Source: Lactobacillus delbrueckii (GTDB taxonomy: Bacteria > Bacillota > Bacilli > Lactobacillales > Lactobacillaceae). From it: a stretch of DNA of 22,887 nucleotides. A program made the position numbers and the translations under genes. Each line of letters begins with the position of its first letter. The first letter of the stretch is position 1. Where the stretch lies: assembly GCA_004556255.1 (NCBI GenBank), contig SFHY01000007.1, positions 1 through 22,887 on the forward strand, in the 5' to 3' direction. Below, one piece after another: positions 13,822 through 20,742 of the stretch. A model generated the notes under the pieces. The model worked only from the letters and a program-made list of their open reading frames with translations, had not been told where the DNA came from and did no database searches.

Positions 13822-14964
13822 ATGTCAGGCATTGGAGAACAACTACGTAAGGCAAGAGAGGCCAAGGGCCTTTCAATTTCCGATATTGAAAAGGCTACGA
13901 AGATCCAGAGCCGCTACCTGGAAGCGATCGAAAACAACGATTTCGACAAGCTGCCAGGCGACTTTTACGTCCGGGCTTTCATCCGCCAGTACGCGCAAAT
14001 CGTTGGCCTGGACGGCAAGGAATTGCTGAGCCAGTACCAAGGCGAAGTCGCAAATGAAGTCACTAGCGAAGTCAGCCAGCCGGAAGAAAGTCCGGCTCAA
14101 GAAGTTCATGAGGAAGCTCATGAAGAAGAACCAGCTCCAGTAGAGCCGGCAGAAAATAAGCCGGCCAGAATCAGTGTCAGCCGGCCAGCCAAGCGGGAAG
14201 TTGCCGAGGAAGCTCCTAAGGACGCCAAGTGGCGCAAGCTTGTGCCCCGCCTGGCCCTGGGCTGCGGGATCGCCCTCCTGCTTTTGATCGGGGGGATGGT
14301 CTTTGCCAACATGAAGAAGACCGGGTCAAGCAGCCAGAAGGAAAATGCTGGCTCCAGCGTCACCATCACTTCCAAGAAGTCTTCTAGCAAGAAGAGCTCA
14401 TCTGCTTCTGCTTCATCTAAGAAAAAGAAGACCAGCGCAATCAAGGTTGCTTCACTTGGCGGCTCAAGTTACCGGGTAACTGGCATCAAGTCCAGCACGC
14501 CTTTGGTAGTCCGGTCAAGCAAGCAAAGCATCTACTACTACGTTTCCGTTGACAACGTGATCACCAACCAGGGGACCCTGCAAAGCGGTGAAAAGCACAC
14601 GGAAACTGTCAAGAAGGGGCAAACTTTGATCGTTTACCTGGGGACTGACACTGGCGTGACTGTAACTGTTGGCGGCAAGAAGATTCCGTTCACTCCAATC
14701 AACGGCACGACCCGTTTGACCATCTACCTGGGTGACAGCTCTGCTTCAGCAAGCCGCACGACTACCAGCACTAACACTAACACCAGTACCAGCACGAGAT
14801 ACAGCAGCCGGGCAAGTTCTAGTGTGCAAAGCTCAGCTTCTAGCCGGCCAGCTGCTTCCAGCTCCAGCGTTCAATCAAGCTCTCAAGCTTCATCCAGCGC
14901 TGCTCCAAGCAGCCGGTCATCAGCTGCGTCATCATCATCTGCCGCTTCCAGCAGCAAGCAATAA
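13822..14964 (+). CDS. rodZ: RodZ/YmfM-like membrane protein with HTH domain and serine-rich extracellular tail
   Basis: The 380 residues begin with a cytoplasmic Xre-type helix-turn-helix (about 4-70, GEQLRKAREAKGLSISDIEK to YVRAFIRQYAQIVGL), which in RodZ binds MreB. An acidic Glu/Pro linker (75-130), a membrane helix (141-163), a Ser/Lys-rich spacer (165-205) and a beta-rich DUF4115-like domain (about 206-304) follow. RodZ joins the elongation machinery to the membrane. Residues 306-380 are an added low-complexity tail, mostly Ser with Ala, Thr, Arg and Gln, predicted outside the cell and absent from B. subtilis YmfM as I know it. I chose ATG 13822 because GAGG lies upstream; an in-frame TTG at 13807 overlaps that site. 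pgsA follows by 44 bp. Confidence 0.85.
   Translation: MSGIGEQLRKAREAKGLSISDIEKATKIQSRYLEAIENNDFDKLPGDFYVRAFIRQYAQIVGLDGKELLSQYQGEVANEVTSEVSQPEESPAQEVHEEAHEEEPAPVEPAENKPARISVSRPAKREVAEEAPKDAKWRKLVPRLALGCGIALLLLIGGMVFANMKKTGSSSQKENAGSSVTITSKKSSSKKSSSASASSKKKKTSAIKVASLGGSSYRVTGIKSSTPLVVRSSKQSIYYYVSVDNVITNQGTLQSGEKHTETVKKGQTLIVYLGTDTGVTVTVGGKKIPFTPINGTTRLTIYLGDSSASASRTTTSTNTNTSTSTRYSSRASSSVQSSASSRPAASSSSVQSSSQASSSAAPSSRSSAASSSSAASSSKQ
14739..14961 (+). repeat. Low-complexity serine-codon tract within rodZ
   Basis: This stretch encodes the 306-380 tail and consists largely of mixed serine codons (AGC, TCA, TCT, TCC) interspersed with GCT, ACT and CGG. It is not a perfect tandem array: codons vary while the amino-acid composition is kept, which suggests selection on composition more than recent slippage. 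Confidence 0.6.
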
Positions 14965-15008
14965 GAGAAGAATGATCTTTAAGTCTGAAAAGTGAGGAAT
15001 TTAAAGCA

Positions 15009-15572
15009 ATGAATTTACCAAATAAACTGACTGTTTTCCGAATCTTCTTGATTCCTGTCTTCATGATCCTGCTGATCGCCCAATGGCCAGCCGGCTCATT
15101 CACCCTGGCAGGGACTGAAATTCTGTGGAGCCGGGTGGTGGCCATGATCGTCTTTGCCGTTGCTTCTGCAACCGACTGGTTTGACGGTCACATCGCCCGG
15201 TCCCGGGGACTGGTAACCAATTTTGGTAAGTTTGCTGACCCGTTGGCTGACAAGATGCTGACCATGACGGCCTTCATCTTCATGGTTGAATTGAACCTGG
15301 CTCCGGCCTGGGTTGTAGCCATCATCGTCTGCCGGGAACTGGCTGTTACCGGCCTGCGCTTGATCGTGGTTGAAAACAACGGCAAGGTCATGGCCGCAGC
15401 CATGCCTGGCAAGATCAAGACCACCTGCCAGATGCTGTCAATCATCTTCCTGCTCTTTGGCGACATCTTCCACCTGGGCACCATCCTGCTCTACCTGGCT
15501 TTGATCTTCACGATCTACTCCGGCTACGACTACTTCCATTCTTCATGGGACGTCTTCAAGGGCTCAATGTAA
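15009..15572 (+). CDS. pgsA: CDP-diacylglycerol--glycerol-3-phosphate 3-phosphatidyltransferase PgsA
   Basis: PgsA makes phosphatidylglycerophosphate from CDP-diacylglycerol and glycerol-3-phosphate, the committed step to phosphatidylglycerol and cardiolipin. The 187-residue membrane protein carries the complete CDP-alcohol phosphotransferase signature Dx2DGx2ARx8Gx3Dx3D: D56, D59, G60, A63, R64, G73, D77 and D81. Hydrophobic helices flank it (IFLIPVFMILLIAQW, AMIVFAVASA, LSIIFLLFGDIF). It is preceded by GAGG and read from the rodZ promoter. It ends 25 bp before a strong terminator. In many Firmicutes cinA follows pgsA; here recA does. Confidence 0.95.
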   Translation: MNLPNKLTVFRIFLIPVFMILLIAQWPAGSFTLAGTEILWSRVVAMIVFAVASATDWFDGHIARSRGLVTNFGKFADPLADKMLTMTAFIFMVELNLAPAWVVAIIVCRELAVTGLRLIVVENNGKVMAAAMPGKIKTTCQMLSIIFLLFGDIFHLGTILLYLALIFTIYSGYDYFHSSWDVFKGSM

Positions 15573-15597
15573 GCATTTAGAAAATCACTATTCTTTT

Positions 15598-15628
15598 AAA
15601 AATGAGTATCAGCGAGGTACTCATTTTT
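15598..15628 (+). terminator. Intrinsic terminator after pgsA
   Basis: An 11-bp stem, AAAAATGAGTA (15598-15608) with TACTCATTTTT (15618-15628), encloses a 9-nt loop. A T-rich run follows (to about 15637). It closes the rodZ-pgsA transcript. Confidence 0.9.
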
Positions 15629-15650
15629 TATTTTTTTAAGTCAGTTTAAG

Positions 15651-15668
15651 GAAAAAAGGGCTTTTTTC
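15651..15668. repeat. A/T inverted repeat between pgsA and recA
   Basis: GAAAAAAG (15651-15658) and CTTTTTTC (15661-15668) form an 8-bp inverted repeat with a 2-nt centre. It could be a backup terminator. Its T-tract is also the first part of the block shared with the comFA upstream region. Confidence 0.4.
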
Positions 15669-15692
15669 TTGTACTAGTAAGTGGAGGAGAAA
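15661..15692 (+). promoter_or_regulatory. Upstream block shared with comFA (putative competence-type promoter and ribosome binding site)
   Basis: This 32-nt stretch aligns without gaps to 20708-20739 ahead of comFA, identical at 26 of 32 positions by hand count. It contains a T-tract, then TACTAGTA, then GTGGAGGAGAAA. The central octamer resembles the streptococcal ComX box TACGAATA, and the purine run is a ribosome binding site. The functional reading is inference. Confidence 0.45.
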
Positions 15693-15697
15693 TAATT

Positions 15698-15711
15698 TGA
15701 ACGTTAGTTCG
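15698..15711. promoter_or_regulatory. LexA (DinR) SOS box upstream of recA
   Basis: TGAACGTTAGTTCG contains the inverted core GAAC, four bases, GTTC of Gram-positive LexA operators (CGAAC, 4 bases, GTTCG), with one outer mismatch. It lies 8 nt upstream of the recA -35. Control of recA by LexA is well established in Firmicutes. Confidence 0.8.
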
Positions 15712-15719
15712 GATTTTTC

Positions 15720-15749
15720 TTGCTTTTTACCTGGCCTTCAAAGTATAAT
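15720..15749 (+). promoter_or_regulatory. Main recA promoter
   Basis: TTGCTT (15720-15725), an 18-nt spacer and a consensus TATAAT (15744-15749) form a sigma-A promoter. The start near 15756 gives a leader of about 26 nt containing the AGGAGGG ribosome binding site. Confidence 0.8.
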
Positions 15750-15781
15750 ATTTATTAGTAAGTTTCCAGGAGGGAAAAAAT

Positions 15782-16891
15782 TTGGCTAAAGATGAAAAAC
15801 AAGCTGCTCTTGAAGCGGCTTTAAAGAAAATTGAAAAGAACTTCGGTAAAGGCGCGGTCATGCGGATGGGCGAGAAGGTCGACACCCAGATCTCAACTGT
15901 ACCATCAGGCTCACTTGCCCTGGACGCGGCCTTGGGCGTGGGCGGCTACCCGCGGGGCCGGATCGTGGAAATCTACGGTCCGGAATCTTCCGGTAAGACG
16001 ACCGTTGCCCTGCACGCCGTAGCTGAAGTGCAGAAGCGGGGCGGCACGGCTGCCTACATCGACGCGGAAAATGCCATGGACCCGGCTTACGCTGAAGCCT
16101 TGGGCGTTGATATCGACCAGTTGATCCTGTCTCAGCCAAACACTGGGGAAGAAGGGCTGCAAATCGCGGACACCTTGATTTCCAGCGGGGCCATCGACAT
16201 TGTCGTGGTCGACTCCGTTGCCGCCTTGGTGCCGCGGGCGGAAATTGAAGGCGAAATGGGTGATTCCCACGTCGGCCTGCAGGCCCGCTTGATGAGCCAG
16301 GCCCTGCGCAAGCTCTCCGGGACGATTGCCAAGACCAAGACCATTGCCATCTTCATCAACCAGATCCGGGAAAAGGTCGGCGTCATGTTCGGCAATCCCG
16401 AAACCACCCCAGGTGGCCGGGCTTTGAAGTTCTACTCAACCATCCGGCTGGAAGTCCGCCGGGCTGAACAGATCAAGCAGTCCACCAACGTTATCGGTAA
16501 CCGGGTCAAGATCAAGGTGGTCAAGAACAAGGTTGCCCCTCCATTCAAGGTAGCTGAAGTCGACATCATGTACGGGCAGGGGATCTCCCAGTCCGGCGAA
16601 CTGCTGGACATGGCCGCTGACCAGGACATCGTCGACAAGGCAGGGGCCTGGTACTCCTACCATGGCGAAAAGATCGGCCAGGGCCGGGAAAACGCCAAGA
16701 AGTACCTGGAAGAGCACCCGGACGTCTACGAGGACATCCAGACCCAGGTCCGCAAGGCTTACGGGATCGATGCTGAATCTCTGGAAGAAAAGGAAAATCC
16801 AGAGAAGGTCAAGGAGCAGCGGGCTAAGAAGGCAGCTCCTGCCGAAGAGAAGCAAGATGAAGCTGCAAGCCCGGAAAAGGCTGATAAATAG
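15782..16891 (+). CDS. recA: Recombinase RecA
   Basis: RecA polymerises on single-stranded DNA, drives homologous pairing and stimulates LexA self-cleavage in the SOS response. The 369 residues show Walker A GPESSGKT at 66-73, Walker B region IDIVVVDSVAALVPRAE, loop L1 around EGEMGDSHVGLQARLMS and loop L2 after INQIREKVGVMFGNPETTPG. The C-terminus is a charged Lys/Glu/Ala tail (from about 335), longer and more basic than in E. coli, which probably tunes filament formation. The start is TTG at 15782, strongly placed by AGGAGGG; the next residues AKDEKQAALE match other RecA N-termini. A LexA box and a consensus promoter lie upstream and a terminator downstream, so it is monocistronic. Confidence 0.98.
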   Translation: MAKDEKQAALEAALKKIEKNFGKGAVMRMGEKVDTQISTVPSGSLALDAALGVGGYPRGRIVEIYGPESSGKTTVALHAVAEVQKRGGTAAYIDAENAMDPAYAEALGVDIDQLILSQPNTGEEGLQIADTLISSGAIDIVVVDSVAALVPRAEIEGEMGDSHVGLQARLMSQALRKLSGTIAKTKTIAIFINQIREKVGVMFGNPETTPGGRALKFYSTIRLEVRRAEQIKQSTNVIGNRVKIKVVKNKVAPPFKVAEVDIMYGQGISQSGELLDMAADQDIVDKAGAWYSYHGEKIGQGRENAKKYLEEHPDVYEDIQTQVRKAYGIDAESLEEKENPEKVKEQRAKKAAPAEEKQDEAASPEKADK

Positions 16892-16910
16892 GCCATTTTT
16901 GCCTAAAAGA

Positions 16911-16943
16911 AAGATTGCCAACAGAAGCCTGGCAATCTTTTTT
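16911..16943 (+). terminator. Intrinsic terminator after recA
   Basis: AAGATTGCCA (16911-16920) pairs with TGGCAATCTT (16930-16939) around a 9-nt loop and is followed by a T-run. It separates recA from rny. Confidence 0.9.
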
Positions 16944-16967
16944 GTTTCCGCAAATGCAGCTAAGGAA

Positions 16968-16996
16968 TTGACTTGACCAAAAATGTAACATATGAT
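16968..16996 (+). promoter_or_regulatory. Promoter of rny
   Basis: TTGACT (16968-16973), a 17-nt spacer and TATGAT (16991-16996) form a near-consensus sigma-A promoter about 37 nt upstream of the rny start. Confidence 0.75.
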
Positions 16997-17039
16997 TAGT
17001 AATGTGTGAATAATTCTAAATACAAAGGCGACGTAACTC

Positions 17040-18683
17040 ATGATGAATAATACTATATTTCTTCTCGCAACAGTCGCTGTAATTTTTCTTATTTCACTTG
17101 TCGTGGGATGCCTGATTGGTTATGCCATCCGGAAGAATGCCTGGGAAACCAAGGCGGAAAACGCCCGGCAGAGCGGGGAGGCTATTTTGGCCAAGGCGAA
17201 AGCCGAAGTCGAAGTCGCCAAGGCCGAGGTCCAGGCGCAGAAACAGGCCGCTGAAGCCGTTAAGCGGGATGCTGAGACGGAGAAGAAGGCCAAGATCCTG
17301 GAAGCCCAGGAAGAAATCAGGGATTACCGGCAGAAGGTTGAAGACGAGCTGAACGGGCGCCGCGATGAAGCGGCCCGCAAGGAAAACCGCCTTCAGCAGA
17401 AAGAAGATACCCTGGATCACCGCAGCAGCCTGCTCGATGACCGGGAGAAACAACTCACACAAAGGAAAGACCAAATCAAACAGCAGGAAGAAAAAGCCGC
17501 TGGTTTGCTGGAAGAAGCGCACGGGCTGGTCGAGAAGCAGAATGACAAGCTGCTGGAAATCTCCCGCTTAGACGAAGAAGAGGCCAGGAAGATCGTCTTG
17601 GCCCAGGTCTCCGACCACTTGACCAAGGAGAAGGCGGAGCTGATTCGGGCTAACGAGGAAGAAATCAGTGCCAGAGCCGACCGCTTTGCCCACCAAATCA
17701 TCGTGGATGCCATCCAGAGCAGCGCGGCGGATACGGTCGCGGAAACGACCGTGTCAGTCGTGGACCTGCCAAACGATGACATGAAGGGGCGGATCATCGG
17801 CCGCGAAGGCCGGAACATCCGCTCTTTTGAGGCCATGACTGGGGTGGACCTGATCATTGACGATACGCCAAAGACGGTCACCTTGAGCGGTTTTGACTCC
17901 ATCAGACGGGAAGTTGCCAAGCGGGCCCTGCAGAAACTGATCAAGGACGGGCGGATTCATCCGGCCCGGATCGAAGAGATGGTTGACAAGGCGCGCAAGG
18001 AAGTCAACGACGATATTTACGAGGCTGGTGAAAGTGCCTTGATGGAACTGGGCATCCACCGGATGAACCCGGAACTGGTCAAGATCCTGGGCCGGCTGAA
18101 GTACCGGACTTCCTATGGCCAGAACGTGCTGGCGCACTCGATTGAAGTCGGGAAGCTGGCCGGGACCATGGCAGCTGAACTTGGTTTGGATGAAAAATTA
18201 GCGGTTCGCGCGGGATTATTACACGATATTGGCAAGGCAATCGACCACGATATCGAAGGCTCCCACGTAGAAATCGGTGTTGAATTGACCCGGAAATACC
18301 ATGAACCGGACCTGGTGGTCAACGCGATCGCTGCCCACCACGGCGACGTGCCGAAGCTCTCCTTCATCGCTGACCTGGTCGTGGCGGCGGATACGATTTC
18401 CTCCGCCCGGCCTGGGGCAAGAAGCGAAAGCTTGGAGAACTACATCCGCCGCTTGACGGAACTGGAAGACATTGCTAGCAGCTATGACGGCGTCAAGCAG
18501 GCATATGCCATCCAGGCCGGCCGGGAAGTCCGCGTAATGGTTGAGCCAGGCAAGATCTCAGATGATGAGACCACGGTTTTGGCCCACGAAATCCGGGACA
18601 GGGTCGAGAAAGAACTCGATTACCCGGGCAATATCAAGATCACCGTAATACGGGAGAAACGTGCCGTGGCAGTTGCCAAATAA
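17040..18683 (+). CDS. rny: Ribonuclease Y
   Basis: RNase Y is the membrane-anchored endonuclease that starts decay of many mRNAs in Firmicutes. The 547 residues have a single N-terminal anchor (about 4-29, FLLATVAVIFLISLVVGCLI) and a long coiled coil rich in Ala, Glu, Lys, Gln and Arg (about 30-215). A KH RNA-binding domain (about 235-300, GRIIGREGRNIRSFEAMTGV) precedes an HD metal-dependent domain with the motif LLHDIGKA (H395, D396). The length is slightly above the usual 520 because of a longer coiled coil. Two consecutive ATG codons start the frame; AAAGG lies upstream. It has its own promoter and terminator. recA next to rny is the usual Firmicutes order. Confidence 0.96.
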   Translation: MMNNTIFLLATVAVIFLISLVVGCLIGYAIRKNAWETKAENARQSGEAILAKAKAEVEVAKAEVQAQKQAAEAVKRDAETEKKAKILEAQEEIRDYRQKVEDELNGRRDEAARKENRLQQKEDTLDHRSSLLDDREKQLTQRKDQIKQQEEKAAGLLEEAHGLVEKQNDKLLEISRLDEEEARKIVLAQVSDHLTKEKAELIRANEEEISARADRFAHQIIVDAIQSSAADTVAETTVSVVDLPNDDMKGRIIGREGRNIRSFEAMTGVDLIIDDTPKTVTLSGFDSIRREVAKRALQKLIKDGRIHPARIEEMVDKARKEVNDDIYEAGESALMELGIHRMNPELVKILGRLKYRTSYGQNVLAHSIEVGKLAGTMAAELGLDEKLAVRAGLLHDIGKAIDHDIEGSHVEIGVELTRKYHEPDLVVNAIAAHHGDVPKLSFIADLVVAADTISSARPGARSESLENYIRRLTELEDIASSYDGVKQAYAIQAGREVRVMVEPGKISDDETTVLAHEIRDRVEKELDYPGNIKITVIREKRAVAVAK

Positions 18684-18688
18684 TAGGG

Positions 18689-18716
18689 AAAGTCCAGATT
18701 GAATTCTGGACTTTTT
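18689..18716 (+). terminator. Intrinsic terminator after rny
   Basis: AAAGTCCAGA (18689-18698) pairs with TCTGGACTTT (18705-18714) around a 6-nt loop, followed by further T residues. It starts 5 bp after the rny stop. Confidence 0.9.
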
Positions 18717-18725
18717 TGTTAGCAT

Positions 18726-18755
18726 TTGGCAAATCGCCTTAAAGCCCGGTATAAT
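18726..18755 (+). promoter_or_regulatory. Promoter of tagO
   Basis: TTGGCA (18726-18731), an 18-nt spacer and TATAAT (18750-18755) lie about 32 nt upstream of the ATG. Confidence 0.75.
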
Positions 18756-18786
18756 TAATTCAACTAGACTCAGAAAGCAGAATTCC

Positions 18787-19986
18787 ATGTTTAAGATTAT
18801 CGTTGACCTTTTTTTACTAGTGATCATCCAAGTGGCGATCACTCCTTTCATCCGGCGCCTGGCCTTTGTCCTGGGGGCAGTGGACAATCCTAACGCCCGC
18901 CGGGTCAACAAGAAGCCCATGCCGACCATCGGGGGGCTGGGAATTTTCGTGACTTACAATATCGGGACCTTCATCTTGCTCAGAGAGCAGTTCCCGACCC
19001 ACGAGCTCTTTGCCCTTTTGCTGGCTTCCAGCGTGATCGTTTTAACCGGGATGATCGATGACATTTTAGAACTCAAGCCCGGGCAAAAAATGGGCGGGAT
19101 CTTCATCGCGGCCATGATTACCTACTTTTTGGCCGAAATCCGGATGACAGAGCTGAATATTCCTTTTACCGGCCAGACCATCAATTTGCCCTGGTATCTC
19201 AGTCTACCGATCACTATTTTCTGGATCCTGGCCTTGACCAACGCGGTCAACTTGATTGACGGCTTAGACGGCCTGGCGGCAGGTGTGTCCTGCATCTCCC
19301 TTTTGACCATGGGGATCGTCGGCTACTTTTTCTTGCGCAACCAGGGCCTGTACGTGCCGATCGCCTGCTTTATGCTGGCGGCCTGCCTCATGGGCTTTTT
19401 GCCATACAACTTCAATCCGGCCAAGATCTTTTTGGGAGACACCGGGGCCCTTTACCTGGGCTTCATGATTTCAGTCTTAGCCTTGAAGGGCTTGAAGAAC
19501 GTGACCTTTATTTCTCTTTTGGTGCCGGTCATCATCTTAGGCGTGCCGATCTCTGACACGGTCTACGCCATGATCCGCCGCAAGCTAAACAAGAAACCGA
19601 TTTCCCAGGCGGACAAGCACCACCTCCACCATCAGCTGATGAACCTGGGCTTGACCCAAAGACAGACGGTGCTGGTGATTTACGCTCTGTCTTTGATCTT
19701 CTCCTTCGTTTCCATGCTCTTCCTCTTGTCGCCGATCTGGGCCATGGCCCTCTTGCTGGTCGGCCTCTTGATCGCCGTTGAGCTCTTTGTGGAATCGATC
19801 GGACTTTTGGGCGAAAAATACAAGCCCCTCAGCCACTTGATTAACCGCCTGGTTTTACATAGCACCCGCACTAAGGAGCCGGACGTTGAAGTCTGGCACC
19901 AGGGTGAGGCCAAGCCCCAGAAGTGGCAGGAGCGGTCCAAGGGCGGCCATAAACCTGCTGAGAAAAATAGCGGTAAAAAACAATAA
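18787..19986 (+). CDS. tagO: Undecaprenyl-phosphate N-acetylglucosaminyl 1-phosphate transferase (TagO/WecA family)
   Basis: This membrane enzyme moves GlcNAc-1-phosphate from UDP-GlcNAc to undecaprenyl phosphate, the first step of wall teichoic acid or related surface polysaccharide synthesis. The 399 residues show ten or more hydrophobic helices and the family motifs PTIGGLGI (47-54), the aspartate pair MIDD (89-92), NAVNLIDGLDGLAAG (152-166), FLGDTGALYLGF (about 216-227) and the His-rich KHHLHHQL cytoplasmic loop. The final 45 residues are a Lys/Glu/Gln-rich cytoplasmic tail (EVWHQGEAKPQKWQERSK) that many relatives lack. It is monocistronic, with a weak ribosome binding site. MraY is less likely because no mur genes flank it and the motifs are WecA-like. 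Confidence 0.9.
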   Translation: MFKIIVDLFLLVIIQVAITPFIRRLAFVLGAVDNPNARRVNKKPMPTIGGLGIFVTYNIGTFILLREQFPTHELFALLLASSVIVLTGMIDDILELKPGQKMGGIFIAAMITYFLAEIRMTELNIPFTGQTINLPWYLSLPITIFWILALTNAVNLIDGLDGLAAGVSCISLLTMGIVGYFFLRNQGLYVPIACFMLAACLMGFLPYNFNPAKIFLGDTGALYLGFMISVLALKGLKNVTFISLLVPVIILGVPISDTVYAMIRRKLNKKPISQADKHHLHHQLMNLGLTQRQTVLVIYALSLIFSFVSMLFLLSPIWAMALLLVGLLIAVELFVESIGLLGEKYKPLSHLINRLVLHSTRTKEPDVEVWHQGEAKPQKWQERSKGGHKPAEKNSGKKQ

Positions 19987-20003
19987 AGCTGAACAGACAA
20001 AAG

Positions 20004-20035
20004 AAAATGACCAAGCAGAAATGCTTGGTCATTTT
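20004..20035. terminator. Bidirectional terminator between tagO and yigZ
   Basis: A 14-bp stem (20004-20017 with 20022-20035) capped by a GAAA tetraloop, with an A-tract on one side and a T-tract on the other, serves the convergent tagO and yigZ genes. Confidence 0.9.
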
Positions 20036-20038
20036 TGG

Positions 20039-20698
20039 TTAGAATCTTTTTTCTCCGCTTTTAATGGAAATTTCGTTATAGCGCTGGTCCCCCTTGATCA
20101 GGTCCGGTTCCCCGTTTAAGAGCTCGGTTAGATCGCTGATAAAGGGGTCAATCTGGTCCAGGTCCAGGTAGATGGAAATGGTGATGTTTACGCCATATTC
20201 AGTGCCGGCAACGAAGACCTCTTTTTCCTTAAGGAAGTGGTCGACCTTGTCATAGCGGTTGTAGGGGATGGTAAAAATCAATTCCTGCTGCTTAACCCGC
20301 TTGACGATGCCGATGGCTTCAGCTGCTTCGCTGACGCTGGAAGAGTATGCCCGGATGAGGCCGCCGGCCCCTAATTTGATTCCGCCGAAGTACCGGGTCA
20401 CGACGACGGCGACATTCTTCAGGCCCATTAATTGCAGGGTCTTTAATTCCGGCACCCCGGCCGTACCGGCTGGTTCGCCGTTGTCGCTGCTTTTGACCCG
20501 GTCGTCATTAATGCCCAGGGTATAGGCATAGGTGTTGTGGGTGGCGTCATGGTACTTTTTGCTGGTCGCGGCAATAAAGTCCCGGGCCTCATCTTCAGTC
20601 TGAACCCGGGCAAGGGTCGCGATAAAGCGGCTCTTCTTGATGACCAGCTCATGCTGGCCGTTTTCTTTGATTGTTAAAAAATCTGCTTCTTTTGACAA
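20039..20698 (-). CDS. YigZ/YvyE family protein (IMPACT-like, UPF0029)
   Basis: The family signature is clear: KSRFIATLARV near the start, then TYAYTLGINDDRVKSSDNGE, PAGTAGVPEL and VVVTRYFGGIKLGAGGLIRAY. Family members have an N-terminal IMPACT-type ribosomal S5-like domain and a small C-terminal ferredoxin-like domain (FTIPYNRYDKVDHFL onward). Eukaryotic IMPACT regulates the Gcn2 kinase; the bacterial role is unsettled. The open frame extends upstream to 20914 antisense to comFA, but homology begins at SKEADFLTIKENG. I therefore place the start at TTG 20698-20696, which has AAGGG about eight bases upstream and gives 219 residues, the family length. It diverges from comFA with only 44 bp between starts. 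Confidence 0.88.
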   Translation of the reverse strand: MSKEADFLTIKENGQHELVIKKSRFIATLARVQTEDEARDFIAATSKKYHDATHNTYAYTLGINDDRVKSSDNGEPAGTAGVPELKTLQLMGLKNVAVVVTRYFGGIKLGAGGLIRAYSSSVSEAAEAIGIVKRVKQQELIFTIPYNRYDKVDHFLKEKEVFVAGTEYGVNITISIYLDLDQIDPFISDLTELLNGEPDLIKGDQRYNEISIKSGEKRF

Positions 20699-20707
20699 AA
20701 AATCATC

Positions 20708-20739
20708 CCTTTTTGGTGTATTAGTTAGTGGAGGCGAAA
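20708..20739 (+). promoter_or_regulatory. comFA: comFA upstream block shared with recA (putative competence-type promoter and ribosome binding site)
   Basis: T-tract, TATTAGTT and GTGGAGGCGAAA align with 15661-15692 upstream of recA (26 of 32 identical). GGAGG at 20730-20734 is the comFA ribosome binding site. A TTGACA at 20692-20697 with TGTATT 19 nt further on is an alternative sigma-A reading. With 44 bp between the divergent starts, the promoter must overlap the start region of yigZ. Confidence 0.45.
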
Positions 20740-20742
20740 AAA

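Larger units (their letters stand above)
15697..15789 (+). other. Possible 30-codon leader ORF overlapping the recA start
   Basis: GGAGGAG at 15683-15689 is correctly spaced for a TTG at 15697. That opens 30 codons (NVSSDFSCFLPGLQ after the start) ending in TAA at 15787-15789, 8 nt inside recA in another frame. It would be read only from transcripts starting upstream of the main recA promoter. It may be the leftover start region of a lost cinA gene and not a functional peptide. Confidence 0.2.

Noticed and set aside
16436..17041. 201-codon minus-strand ORF across the recA 3' end and terminator
   Set aside because: It is antisense to conserved RecA sequence and reads through the recA terminator hairpin; its hydrophobic look comes from the complement of Lys/Glu codons.
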